Below, one piece after another: positions 54,901-62,991 of a stretch of 64,000 bases of DNA. The position numbers and the translations under genes are program-made. The DNA comes from CAWAWP01 sp963841205 (GTDB lineage Bacteria > Chloroflexota > Ktedonobacteria > Ktedonobacterales > JADMIN01), in the NCBI GenBank assembly GCA_963841205.1, contig CAWJCH010000015.1:62001-126000 (forward strand), in the 5' to 3' direction. How positions within the stretch are numbered: the first letter of the stretch is position 1; each line of letters begins with the position of its first letter. The notes beneath the pieces were generated by a model. The model had not been told where the DNA came from. It made no database searches and saw only the letters and a list, made by a program, of their open reading frames with translations.

Positions 54901-56340
54901 ATGACGACCGAGCGCGAATACGACGTGGTGGTGATCGGCGCCGGGCTGGGCGGCTTGCTCAGCGCCGCGCAGTTCCTGCGACGTGGCAGTCGCGTGGTGG
55001 TGGTGGAGCGCCTGGCGCACCCTGGCGGGCGCTTCACGGCAAAGACGTTTCGTGGCGCGCAGGTGAGCACCGGCGCGGTCCACATGCTGCCCTTCGGCAC
55101 GAATGGCGAGCTGGCCGGGATGCTCCGCGCGCTGGGCGTGCCGCATCGCGTCCACGATGCTGAGGTCTTCGCCTCGTTCTACGTACGGGGCAAGCAGTAC
55201 GTCTGCCGGTCGATCTTGCAACTGGCGGGCGTGCTTGGCGGGCGGCAATTCGCGGAACTGGGGCGGCTGGGGGCGCATATGCTCCTGCGCGAGCCAACGC
55301 CGGAGGAGCGGAGGCAGACCTTCACCGAGTGGCTTGAGCCGCGCCTCTCGCGCGAGCGGTCGCCGGAGCTCTACGCCTATTTTGAGCGGATGTGCCATTT
55401 CGCGCTGAGCGTCGATCTGACGGATATTGCGTATCCGGAGATCTGCGAGATCACGAAGAACATGTTGCGCTACGGCGCGCCGGGAGTGGCCGAGGGTGGC
55501 TGCGCGGCGGTGACGGGCGAGCTGGAGCGGCGCGTGACCAAGGGCGGCGGCGAGCTGCGGCTGCTGCACGACGTGGTCGCCATCGAGCAGGCGGATGGTG
55601 CGGTGACGGGCGTGCGCGTGCTGGATAAGGCGAGCGGCGAGGAGTCGCTGTTGCGCGCGCCGCTGGTGATCAGCAACATCGGGCCGGAGGCGACGCGGCG
55701 GCTTTCGGAGCCAGATGTTTCCAGAGATTTACCACAGAGATCACAGAGGGCAGAAGAGGGCGGGGAGACGCCGGCAGTACATGATGCGCGGGGATTGAAG
55801 GTGCATCTGCTAAGCGATGAGTCGATCATCTCGCACAAGGGGATCATGTATTGCTTGGATACGCAGCGGATCGCGGGGATCGTGCAGCCGAGCAACAGCG
55901 ACCGCCGCCTGGCCCCGCCGGGGAAGCACTTGCTGATCACGCATCAGATCCTGCGCGGCGAGGATGTGAACGCGGAGCGCGAGGCGGCGCGGGCGGACCT
56001 GCGCTTTCTCTTCGGGGAGGACTTCGGCACGAAGGTGCAGATCCTGACGATGAGCCAGTATCGCGGCGAGTGGCCGGTGAACCGCGTGGCGCAGGGCGAG
56101 GACGTATCGCCGCAGACGGGCCTCGCGGGGCTGTATCAGGTGGGCGACGCGGTGAAGCCATCGGGTTATCTGATGGTGGAGGGCGTGGCGCAGAGCGTCA
56201 ATGCGCTGATGGACACGATTGACGCGATGGATGGCAAGCGAGCGGGGAACGCGGTGAAGGCGCACACGCCGTCGAAGCCGTCGCGGGCGCGGGCGCTGCA
56301 CTGGCTGGTCGCGCCGCCGAGGCCGCACGCGGGGTCGTAG
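54901..56340 (+). CDS. Phytoene-desaturase-like FAD/NAD(P) oxidoreductase
   Basis: The 479-residue protein has the N-terminal dinucleotide motif YDVVVIGAGLGGLLSAA and the second strand VVVVERLAHPGGR, then a C-terminal QVGDAVKPSGYLMVEG, as in the CrtI/FixC-like amine-oxidase superfamily. It probably oxidises or isomerises a hydrophobic substrate, but carotenoid genes are not nearby. Around residues 275-300 a stretch DLPQRSQRAEEGGE is encoded by ACCACAGAGATCACAGAGGG, a sequence that looks like a dispersed repeat inserted in frame. Only a weak Shine-Dalgarno (GGTGGG) precedes ATG 54901. Confidence 0.82.
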   Translation: MTTEREYDVVVIGAGLGGLLSAAQFLRRGSRVVVVERLAHPGGRFTAKTFRGAQVSTGAVHMLPFGTNGELAGMLRALGVPHRVHDAEVFASFYVRGKQYVCRSILQLAGVLGGRQFAELGRLGAHMLLREPTPEERRQTFTEWLEPRLSRERSPELYAYFERMCHFALSVDLTDIAYPEICEITKNMLRYGAPGVAEGGCAAVTGELERRVTKGGGELRLLHDVVAIEQADGAVTGVRVLDKASGEESLLRAPLVISNIGPEATRRLSEPDVSRDLPQRSQRAEEGGETPAVHDARGLKVHLLSDESIISHKGIMYCLDTQRIAGIVQPSNSDRRLAPPGKHLLITHQILRGEDVNAEREAARADLRFLFGEDFGTKVQILTMSQYRGEWPVNRVAQGEDVSPQTGLAGLYQVGDAVKPSGYLMVEGVAQSVNALMDTIDAMDGKRAGNAVKAHTPSKPSRARALHWLVAPPRPHAGS

Positions 56341-56385
56341 TGGGCGCAGAGCCGGGCGTTTTCCACAGAGGTTTCGGAGGGTTCC

Positions 56386-56450
56386 TTACCCCCGGCCAAG
56401 CCCCCAGCGGGGGACCCAGCCGCTCCCTGCGGGGCGAGGGCAAGATACGA
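56386..56450. repeat. GC-rich palindromic dispersed repeat
   Basis: CCTTACCCCCGGCCAAGCCC followed by AGCGGGGGACCC and CTCCCTGCGGGGCGAGGG. It shares the order CC(T)TACC..AAGCCC, then CCCC/GGGG palindromes, with the blocks near 6925-6980 and 25245-25310. It lies in the gap between two convergent genes. Confidence 0.55.
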
Positions 56451-56495
56451 TTTTTCGGGAACCGTGCAGGTTTGGTGGCGCGATTTTGGGCAGGA

Positions 56496-57200
56496 TCAGG
56501 CTTCTTCGAGGAGGCCGTCGGAGATGCGGAGGACGCGGTCGGCGGCGGAGACGACGGTCATGTCGTGGGTGGCGACGAGGAAGCCGACGCCGAGGGAGTG
56601 GGCGGTGTCGCGCAGGAGGGCGACGATGTCGCGGCCGGTCATGGAGTCGAGGTTGCCGGTGGGCTCGTCGGCGACGAGGAAGCGCGGGGTGTGGACGAGG
56701 GCGCGGGCGAGGGCGACGCGCTGCTGCTCGCCGCCGGAGAGCTCCAGGCCGCGGTGATGGGCGCGGGCGCCGAGGCCGACACGATCGAGCATCTCGCGGG
56801 CGCGGGCGGTGCGCTCGTCGCGGCCCATCGCGGCGAGGCGAAGGGGGACTTCGACGTTCTCCTGTGCGGTGAGCAGGGGGAAGAGGTGTGCGTTCTGGAA
56901 CATCATGCCGATGCTGGCGCGGCGCAGGCGGGCGCGCGAGCGTTCGTCCATCGGCGCGAGGGCGTGGCCGAGGACGTTGACGGCGCCGGTGGTGGGGTCG
57001 TCGAGGCCGGTGAGGATGTTGAGCAGGGTCGTCTTGCCGGAGCCGGAGCGACCGCGCAACGCGACGAACTCGCCGGGATCGAGGCGCATGCTGACGCCGC
57101 GCAGGGCGTGGACGACGGTGTTGGCGACCTTGAAGTCGCGGGTGACGTCGCGGGCCTCGACGATTGTGGTCGAGATCGCGGGATCTGTTGCGACTGCCAT
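56496..57200 (-). CDS. ABC transporter ATPase, MacB/LolD type
   Basis: The 234-residue nucleotide-binding protein has Walker A GRSGSGKTT, the Q-loop MMFQNAHLFPLL, the signature LSGGEQQRVALARALV, Walker B FLVADEPTGNLDS and the switch ATHD. This pattern is that of ATPases working with FtsX-like permeases (MacB, LolD), which drive export or lipoprotein release by mechanotransmission. ATG 57200 overlaps the TGA of the upstream ATPase as TGATG, so the two are coupled; GTG 57203 is an alternative. No permease gene follows: the next minus-strand gene is missing. Confidence 0.9.
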   Translation of the reverse strand: MAVATDPAISTTIVEARDVTRDFKVANTVVHALRGVSMRLDPGEFVALRGRSGSGKTTLLNILTGLDDPTTGAVNVLGHALAPMDERSRARLRRASIGMMFQNAHLFPLLTAQENVEVPLRLAAMGRDERTARAREMLDRVGLGARAHHRGLELSGGEQQRVALARALVHTPRFLVADEPTGNLDSMTGRDIVALLRDTAHSLGVGFLVATHDMTVVSAADRVLRISDGLLEEA

Positions 57201-58159
57201 CACTGCGCCTCCCGGATCGTTGTAAAGCCGTGTGCGTCGGCGAGCTGCGGCTGTGCATTGGGGTCCTTCGCGGGCCAGAGCTCGACGTGATCGGCGAGGA
57301 TGCGGACGTCGGCACGCCCGTTGAAGGCGATGCTCTCGACGGCCTCATGGGGCAGCTGCAGACGCCCGACGCGATCGATGACGATGGACTCCTGGTGCGT
57401 CTCGCTGGAGAGGCCGATCACGGCGCTGGAGCCGCCCGGAACTCCAGGGGCGAGGGGCACGTCGCGGCGGACGGTCTCGGTGCTGGTGCGGCCGTCGCGG
57501 ATCGCGAGGGTGCGATTGACGAGCGCGGCGATGGCGGCGTCGTGGGTGACGATGAGGGTGGTGAGGCCCATCTCGCGATTGAGGCGGCTCATCAGCTCGA
57601 ACATGTGGCCGGCGGTGACGGAGTCGAGCTCGCCGGTCGGCTCGTCGGCCAGCAACAGTGAGGGCTCGTTGGCGAGGGCGACGGCGATGGCGCCGCGCTG
57701 CTGCTCGCCGCCGGAGAGTTGGTTGGGCTTCTTCTTCGCCATGTGACCCATCTCGACCATCTGCAGCAGCTCGTGAGCACGTTTGGCGGCTCTGCCCGGC
57801 GTGGCGCCGCCGAGCACCTGGGGCAGGGCGACGTTCTCGGTGAGGGTCAGCTCGGGCAGGAGGTTGCGCCCGCTCTGCTGCCAGATGTGGCCGACGGTGT
57901 AGCAGCGGTAGCGCGTGCGCTGGGCCTCGTCGAGCTTGGTGAGATCGTTGCTGGCGACGTAGCAGCGGCCCGCGCTGGGCATGTCGAGTCCGCCAATGAC
58001 GTTGAGGAGGGTGCTCTTGCCGGAGCCGGAGGCGCCGACGAGGGCGACCATCTCGCCGCGCTTGACTTCGAGGTCAAGCCCTTGCAGCGCGACGACTTCG
58101 ATGTCGTCAACCTTGTAGATTTTGACGAGGTTTTCGCAGGTCACGAGCGCGTCGCGCAT
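57200..58159 (-). CDS. ABC transporter ATPase with an AbrB-like C-terminal extension
   Basis: Residues 1-225 are a MacB/LolD-type ATPase: GASGSGKST, HIWQQSGRNLLPEL, LSGGEQQRGAIAVALA, LLLADEPTGELDS and THD. The last roughly 65 residues are extra; the segment ESIVIDRVGRLQLPHEAVES followed by ADHVELWPA has the look of an AbrB/SpoVT-type beta module (D-x-x-GR-hhhP). The paired ATPase lies downstream with a TGATG overlap. Two different ATPases in tandem suggest a heterodimer that serves permeases encoded elsewhere. ATG 58159 has no strong Shine-Dalgarno. Confidence 0.88.
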   Translation of the reverse strand: MRDALVTCENLVKIYKVDDIEVVALQGLDLEVKRGEMVALVGASGSGKSTLLNVIGGLDMPSAGRCYVASNDLTKLDEAQRTRYRCYTVGHIWQQSGRNLLPELTLTENVALPQVLGGATPGRAAKRAHELLQMVEMGHMAKKKPNQLSGGEQQRGAIAVALANEPSLLLADEPTGELDSVTAGHMFELMSRLNREMGLTTLIVTHDAAIAALVNRTLAIRDGRTSTETVRRDVPLAPGVPGGSSAVIGLSSETHQESIVIDRVGRLQLPHEAVESIAFNGRADVRILADHVELWPAKDPNAQPQLADAHGFTTIREAQ

Positions 58160-58268
58160 AGCCGCTCCTCATTCGTCATCTGAGCCGTGTGGACGCGACC
58201 AGCATACCATGCGCGCCCAACGGGTAGACGGTGAAGCTCGTCACAGTGTTCCCCGGCAGGCGGGCGAC

Positions 58269-58703
58269 ATTGCCGTTTCTACCGCTTTTCACGATTGCGC
58301 GCATGGAAAGTTGCCGATTCTGCCGATTTATGAGAAATCGGTGGGAGAGACATTGCCATTCTTGCCGCAATTTCGATATTGCGCGGCCGGTCTCGCTCGG
58401 CAGCGGCGTTTGCCGTTTTTGCCGGAGATCGCGAGCCGGCTTGAATGTGCCGGATTGAACGAGGAACGAAGTTGCCATTCTTGCCGCTTTGTGCAAATTG
58501 CTCTCATCGAGCGCTGCTGATCTTGCCGATTCTGCCGGTTTTTCGATTTCGCGGAGTCGGTCCCCGGTGGTGAAGGTTTCTGCCGATTCTGCCGGAAATT
58601 GAAGAATGCGGTTGTTCGCGTTGGCGAGCGGGCTGATGGCATTGCCATTCCTGCCGCATTTTGCGGTTGCAGCGATCACGTTTTTGCCGTTCTGCCGATT
58701 TTT
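58269..58703. repeat. Nine-copy intergenic array of TTGCC-N-TTYTTGCCG units
   Basis: Units begin near 58269, 58310, 58352, 58409, 58471, 58522, 58579, 58641 and 58683. Examples are ATTGCCGTTTCTACCGCTTT, GTTGCCGATTCTGCCGATTT and ATTGCCATTCTTGCCGCAAT. Each is an imperfect tandem of two TGCC boxes 8-9 bp apart, followed by a short T- or A-rich tail. Spacers are unrelated and 20-40 bp long. The array lies just upstream of the two ABC ATPases on their promoter side. Open frames across it are an effect of the repeat and not genes. Confidence 0.8.
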
Positions 58704-58878
58704 GGAATTTCGCAAGTGAGGTCGGTGCGCATGGGTCGGGCTCCTTGTGATAGGCGCGAAACGACGAGACGCCGCTCCTTCGCATGGGGCGAGGGAACGG
58801 CGCCGTATTCGGGCTTACCAAGCGGGGATGATTATAGACGAATTTGCTGTTATCGCAAGGCGTAGCGAGTGAGTGTTC

Positions 58879-58916
58879 GGCGGGCGGGCACGAGCCGAAG
58901 GCCGTGCCCGCCCGCC
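58879..58916. repeat. Perfect 14-bp hairpin
   Basis: GGCGGGCGGGCACG (58879-58892) pairs fully with CGTGCCCGCCCGCC (58903-58916) around a 10-nt loop. It is not followed by a T-run on either strand. The 200 bp on either side, up to 59120, contain no gene I can support. Confidence 0.7.
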
Positions 58917-59120
58917 TGTGTGTGCCTACCCGCCGCCGTGTGGGCGGACACGCCGCACGGCTGACCCAATGATTGCCGCCGTGGTGGCACTGGCTAGCAA
59001 CCCGGCGGCAAGGTGCCCAAAACCGCCGCCGCGTGCGGGTGCGGCCACCCGGGCGATCGCTCAGGGCCGCATACAACCACCTCTACGTGGTGCATCCGCT
59101 GTGTTCCAGGAACTTCGTCC

Positions 59121-59444
59121 TCACCCGTCTCGCCGTAGGCGGCGTTCTGATGAGTTGGCCAGCGGAGCGACGTCGCCAGTCGGGAGACCAGCGGCTGGTG
59201 TGAGCGGCCGCTGCTTCGGGTGGTGCTGTACCTCAACGGTGATGCGCGGTTGTACTCCGGCGAGGGCGGGGAGTAGGTGATTGAGTACCTGCTCTGCGGT
59301 GGCCCGAAACTCATTGCCGCGTGTGCTCACCTTGACCCATGGACGGGGGTCGTCCCGCCTGCGTGGGGCGCGGAAATAGCGTTCCGTTGCATCTCGCCCC
59401 GCGATGTGAAAGATGATGGTGTAGCTTTCGTTGGTCAGGTCCAT
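59121..59444 (-). CDS. Hypothetical 107-residue protein
   Basis: ATG 59444 is preceded by GGAGAGAC with suitable spacing. The N-terminal half is regular, with alternating strands: MDLTNESYTIIFHIAGRDAT, then EFRATAEQVLNHLLPAL and RITVEVQHH. The C-terminal third is basic and low-complexity. It reads like a small alpha/beta domain. No family recognised, no membrane segment. It is followed by the strong hairpin at 58879. Confidence 0.5.
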   Translation of the reverse strand: MDLTNESYTIIFHIAGRDATERYFRAPRRRDDPRPWVKVSTRGNEFRATAEQVLNHLLPALAGVQPRITVEVQHHPKQRPLTPAAGLPTGDVAPLANSSERRLRRDG

Positions 59445-59697
59445 TTGGTGTCTCTCCAGGGGCTACGCGTGTTCCGTCATGCGACCGGCATGCTCCACAC
59501 TGGCGCGGTTCGCGCGGGGCGGCACCGACGAGAATACTGTCCGAATGTGCAATCGTGCGGCGGGGGCGTGACGGCAGACAAGGAGCAGGCAAGGAGCAGG
59601 CAAGGAGCAGGCAAAAAGAGCGCAGGCACGAGACGCAGCCTCATTGTGGCAACGAATCCTGTCGTGGCCGCAAGAACTACAGCGCGTCCGCAATCCG

Positions 59698-59943
59698 TCA
59701 CGGCTGGTAGGCGACGAGGTACCAGACGAAGAACACCGCTGTTCCCAAGCCAACCGCTGCCAGAATGACGACAGGTGCTCAGTGGAAGAACCTCGCGCGC
59801 CAGGGGTGTTCCGCGAGCTCACGCTCATCCCGCTCGCGCCTCCAAGCTTGCACCGCCTCAGGGTCCTGGTCGGGATGCTCGCGGGAGGCGAACGCGTCAG
59901 TCAGCTGTTTGTTCCCGCCAAATTTGGGTGGCTCAATCATCAT
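59698..59943 (-). pseudogene. Small tail-anchored protein with an in-frame TGA
   Basis: From ATG 59943 (GGAAG 7 bp upstream) the frame encodes a polar head, MIEPPKFGGNKQLTDAFA, with a charged helix WRRERDERELAEHPWRARFF. A TGA stops it at 59779-59781. The same frame then continues with a clean membrane segment VVILAAVGLGTAVFFVWYLV and ends at 59698-59700. A TGG-to-TGA change would explain it. It may be a pseudogene, a 53-residue soluble product, or a readthrough product. Confidence 0.45.
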
Positions 59944-60468
59944 GACACACTTCCGATGTACTGCATGGCAGCGTTCTACCCCAGGTCAACAGCGCTCTCC
60001 TGATTATGCGCTCGACGGTACTTGGCGTGCTACCGCTCCCGCAAAGCTGTGGCGAACATCATGCGACGTGTAACCCACCTGCGACGGGATTCATCAGAGA
60101 ACTGCTGAAGTGAACACCCGATAGGCCGCGACCGGTCCGCTGCTGGCGGACTGCCCACGTCTAATTATGTGTTTGGTAGCATCGTGTCTGGCATCTGCCA
60201 CGCCATGGCGGCGTCGAGTTGAGCAGTGAGAGTCCGCGGGTGATCGGCACCTCGTCTTCGACGGGGTTGCCGAGGAGGTTCCCGCGCGCTGTGGGGGTCG
60301 CCGACGTCTTCTTCGTCCACGCAATGCACTCGGCCGGTGCTACTTGGAATCCACACACCCCGGTGATCTCCCCACGACCGGTCGCCGCGTCCACAGGCGA
60401 CGCCTCACGAACGCCTCACGACTCGGGCACGCTGGGCGCTACCTGGCACTCGCTGCGTGCAGAACGCT
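59944..60468. other. 525-bp intergenic region, nothing recognised
   Basis: Frames on both strands are short and Arg/Ser-rich, without family resemblance. A small direct repeat (CGCCTCACGA twice, near 60400-60420) is the only feature seen. Confidence 0.35.
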
Positions 60469-61005
60469 CTACCGTGGTGTATGTTCGTCGCTTTGACGAA
60501 GGATCTCGTCCACGACGCGCGCGAGCGGTGCGGTAGCGTCGATGATCGTACCGTTTTGCGGAAGGGCTTCTTTCGTGTGATACATGCGCACAGTGATTTC
60601 CCGTTCCTCTGGTGTTCCGCCCCAATCCGTTGGGTCCAGGGCGACTCGCTCACCAATCCGCCGGAGACTGGTGTCCAGGTCGACCGCAAGGACAAACACG
60701 CCGTCAAATAAGTCGATGTATTTGGAGGAATTCTTCGAACCACCGCAGAAGAAGGTGACCGCCTCATCCTGGTTGGCGACGAAGGCGTTGACTTTCTCGA
60801 CATCCCAAATGTGGTGCTCGGAAATGAAGGTAGCTGAATGCTCGTGCTTGAGGCCACTCGTCGGGTGACCCGTGTCCGGATCGCCTTGATACGCCAATTC
60901 ACGGTCACCATCAATGGCCTGGTAGCCGCGCCGCTGCAATTCTGTGCAGACCGCCGTTTTGCCGGCGCCGGACACGCCGTCAATCAGATAATTTCTCCTG
61001 CCCAT
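60469..61005 (-). CDS. P-loop nucleotide kinase-like protein
   Basis: The 178-residue protein has Walker A in LIDGVSGAGKTAVC (Gly10-Thr17) followed by a short-kinase layout: ELQRRGYQAIDGDRELAY resembles the substrate helix and DxD region of shikimate/adenylate-type kinases, and FVLAVDLDTSLRRI supplies the lid arginines. Such proteins phosphorylate small molecules. ATG 61005 is preceded by AAGGAT. No operon partner. Family relatives are often annotated only as ATP-binding, so the substrate is open. Confidence 0.75.
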   Translation of the reverse strand: MGRRNYLIDGVSGAGKTAVCTELQRRGYQAIDGDRELAYQGDPDTGHPTSGLKHEHSATFISEHHIWDVEKVNAFVANQDEAVTFFCGGSKNSSKYIDLFDGVFVLAVDLDTSLRRIGERVALDPTDWGGTPEEREITVRMYHTKEALPQNGTIIDATAPLARVVDEILRQSDEHTPR

Positions 61006-61106
61006 GGCTAGCTGCTATCCTTCTCATCGTCGCCTCGTCAGGCATGCAAGCATACCCGAAGGCCATGCCGTGGTGGTTGCAGATTTCTTACGACCTGCGT
61101 AACGCG

Positions 61107-61255
61107 TTAAGAGGTTCGGCATCCCAAGCGAGCCACCAGGAGGCGAATCATGGCGACCTCGATGAACGTTTCGCTCGTCTGGACCTTGCGCTCGTCGTCT
61201 TTGTTCATGCGGCGATTCCGCGAGAGCCATGAGAAGGTCCGTTCCACGACCGGTG
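61107..61255 (-). pseudogene. 3' fragment of an IS5-type transposase
   Basis: The fragment encodes VVERTFSWLSRNRRMNKDDE and ends SETFIEVAMIRLLVARLG. This is the hallmark C-terminal end of IS5/IS1182-like DDE transposases, where the first Glu of ERT is catalytic. It begins exactly where the IS701 element starts (61256), so the rest was probably displaced or lost. No other part was found within the window. Confidence 0.7.
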
Positions 61256-62781
61256 GTTGGTCAAGTCTGGCACGGATGCTGCGAGGCCAGATCGGGAGCG
61301 GGGTGGGCACCGCTGGCGTGCGGTGCGACGCCCGTTGCCCACCCCTGGCAGGCGGCAGGAGGCCCCACGATGCCAACGCCCCGCAAACCCACGCCGCCCC
61401 GACGACGGCGGCTGTCGACCAGTTCTGCGCCCACTTCAACGAGCTGTTCGGGCGCTAGGAAGAACGCACGGCGCTGCGCCAGTAGCTCATCGGCCTGCTC
61501 TTGCCGCGCGAGCACCACAAGACGGTGGTGGAACTGGCGGCGATCGTGCCGGGAGCTAACCGGCAGGCGCTGCACCACTTCCTGCACGACGCGCCCTGGG
61601 ACGCCGAGGCGCTCAATCGCCGCCGGCTGCAGCGGTGGCAGGCGCACCCGTAGCTCGGCCCGCATGCCGGCGGGGTGCTGATCGTCGACGAGACGGGGGA
61701 TCCCAAGCGTGGGCACCGCATCGTCTTGGCGGCCCAGCAGTCCCTGGGCAAGCTGGGGCCTGTCGCCAACGGGGTCGTCGCGGTGACCAGCCACTGGACG
61801 GATGGGAGCCGGCCTGTGCCGCTGGGCGTCAAGCCCTATCGACCCAGCAGTCGCCTGGCCCAGGGCAAGAAGGACCCGGCCTTTCACACCAAGCCCGAGC
61901 TGGCCTGGGCGCTGATCGAGCAGGCACGTGCGGCGCAGATCCCTTTCCGGCTGGTCGTGGCCGATTGCGTCTACGGCGAGAGCGCCACGCTGGAGGCGCA
62001 GCTGTTCACGGCGCAGATCGCGTACATCATGGGCCTGCGGCCCTCGCATGGCCCCTGGCAGGTGGTCGAGGACGAACGTCACCCGCCGGCCTTCACCCCC
62101 GCCGAAGCGGCGCTGCGCCTCCCGCGGTCCGCCTGGCAGCGCACGGTGCGCTACGACAGTCATGGCAAGGAGCTCGTGTGCTACATCGCGCGGAGCTCGA
62201 GCTGGGCACGGCCTCTGGCCCGACCACCAGCGTGCGCCTGATCGCCGCGACGCTCGACCCAGCCACCCTCAAGCCCGAGTCGACCTGGTATCTGGCCACC
62301 TCCTTGTCGCTGCGCGAGGTCAGCGCCGCGCAGGTCTACGAGATCTAGCGCCTGCGGGATTGGATCGAGCACTCCGACAAGCCGGTCAAGCATGAGGTGG
62401 GCTGGGCCGACGACCAGATGCGGCCGGAACGGGCGATTGTCCGCCACTGGCAGCTGGTCACGCTAGCTTTTACCTGCAGCTTGCTCGTGGGGGCCCTGCC
62501 CGACGGCGCCGCGCGGGACACCCCTCCCTCCCCAGCCGACGCACCCGCGGGTGTGTCGGCTGGGGAGGGAAATCAGGGCCAGTGGAGCGCGCCAGGGAGC
62601 GCGCCGGGGAACGCGCCGTCTGGGCCGCGACGCTGCGTTGGGTGCGAAGTTGGCTCTGCCCGTGGGCGCAGCTGCAGCGGTACTGGAGGCGGTGGTCACG
62701 CGCCGCGCCACCGCCCGAGCTGGCCGCGCTCCTCGCCCACGTCGCCCAGTCTCGCCCGCTTCAGGCCCGACTTGACCAACC
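61256..62781 (+). mobile_element. IS701-family insertion sequence, degenerate
   Basis: Terminal inverted repeats are GGTTGGTCAAGTCTGG (61256-61271) and the complement of CCCGACTTGACCAACC (62766-62781), differing in one position. The interior is one decayed transposase gene. A target duplication is not evident. Confidence 0.7.
61370..62775 (+). pseudogene. IS701-family transposase with several stops and frameshifts
   Basis: The N-terminal part (PRKPTPPRRRRLSTSSAP onward in mixed frames) has in-frame TAGs near 61456, 61480 and 61651. The core from 61675 is intact: VLIVDETGDPKRGHRIVLAA, VANGVVAVTSHWTDGSRPV, VVADCVYGESATLEAQLF, which carry the first two Asp of the DDE triad. A shift near 62200 leads to ESTWYLATSLSLREVSAAQV, and after a TAG at 62346-62348 the C-terminal DWIEHSDKPVKHEVGWADDQ and, in another frame, WVRSWLCPWAQLQRYWRRWS. 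Clearly dead. Confidence 0.8.
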
Positions 62782-62991
62782 AGCGACTAGGATCGACAGC
62801 GACGGTTTCAGCGAGAGCGGCCGTGAAACCAGAAGCGGCAGCGAGCGAGAGAGGGACACCATTGATCCGATCCATCTCGCTCACCCCCGCGGGCTCATGG
62901 TAACCGTGCTACGATTACATGCCACCGCAGTGCTGGAATGTAGCTGAGAGGTATTCTGTTGGCTCGCTCGCCCTTCCCCTTCGTATCAGCC

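Noticed and set aside
58269..58703. CRISPR array
   Set aside because: Units are only about 20 bp, differ from each other at several positions, and spacers vary from about 20 to 40 bp. There are no cas genes in the window.
58176..58715. A 179-residue minus-strand frame across the repeat array
   Set aside because: Its RNGN/RQNRQ periodicity comes from the TTGCC repeat units, which contain no stop in that frame. It has no start signal or protein-like composition.
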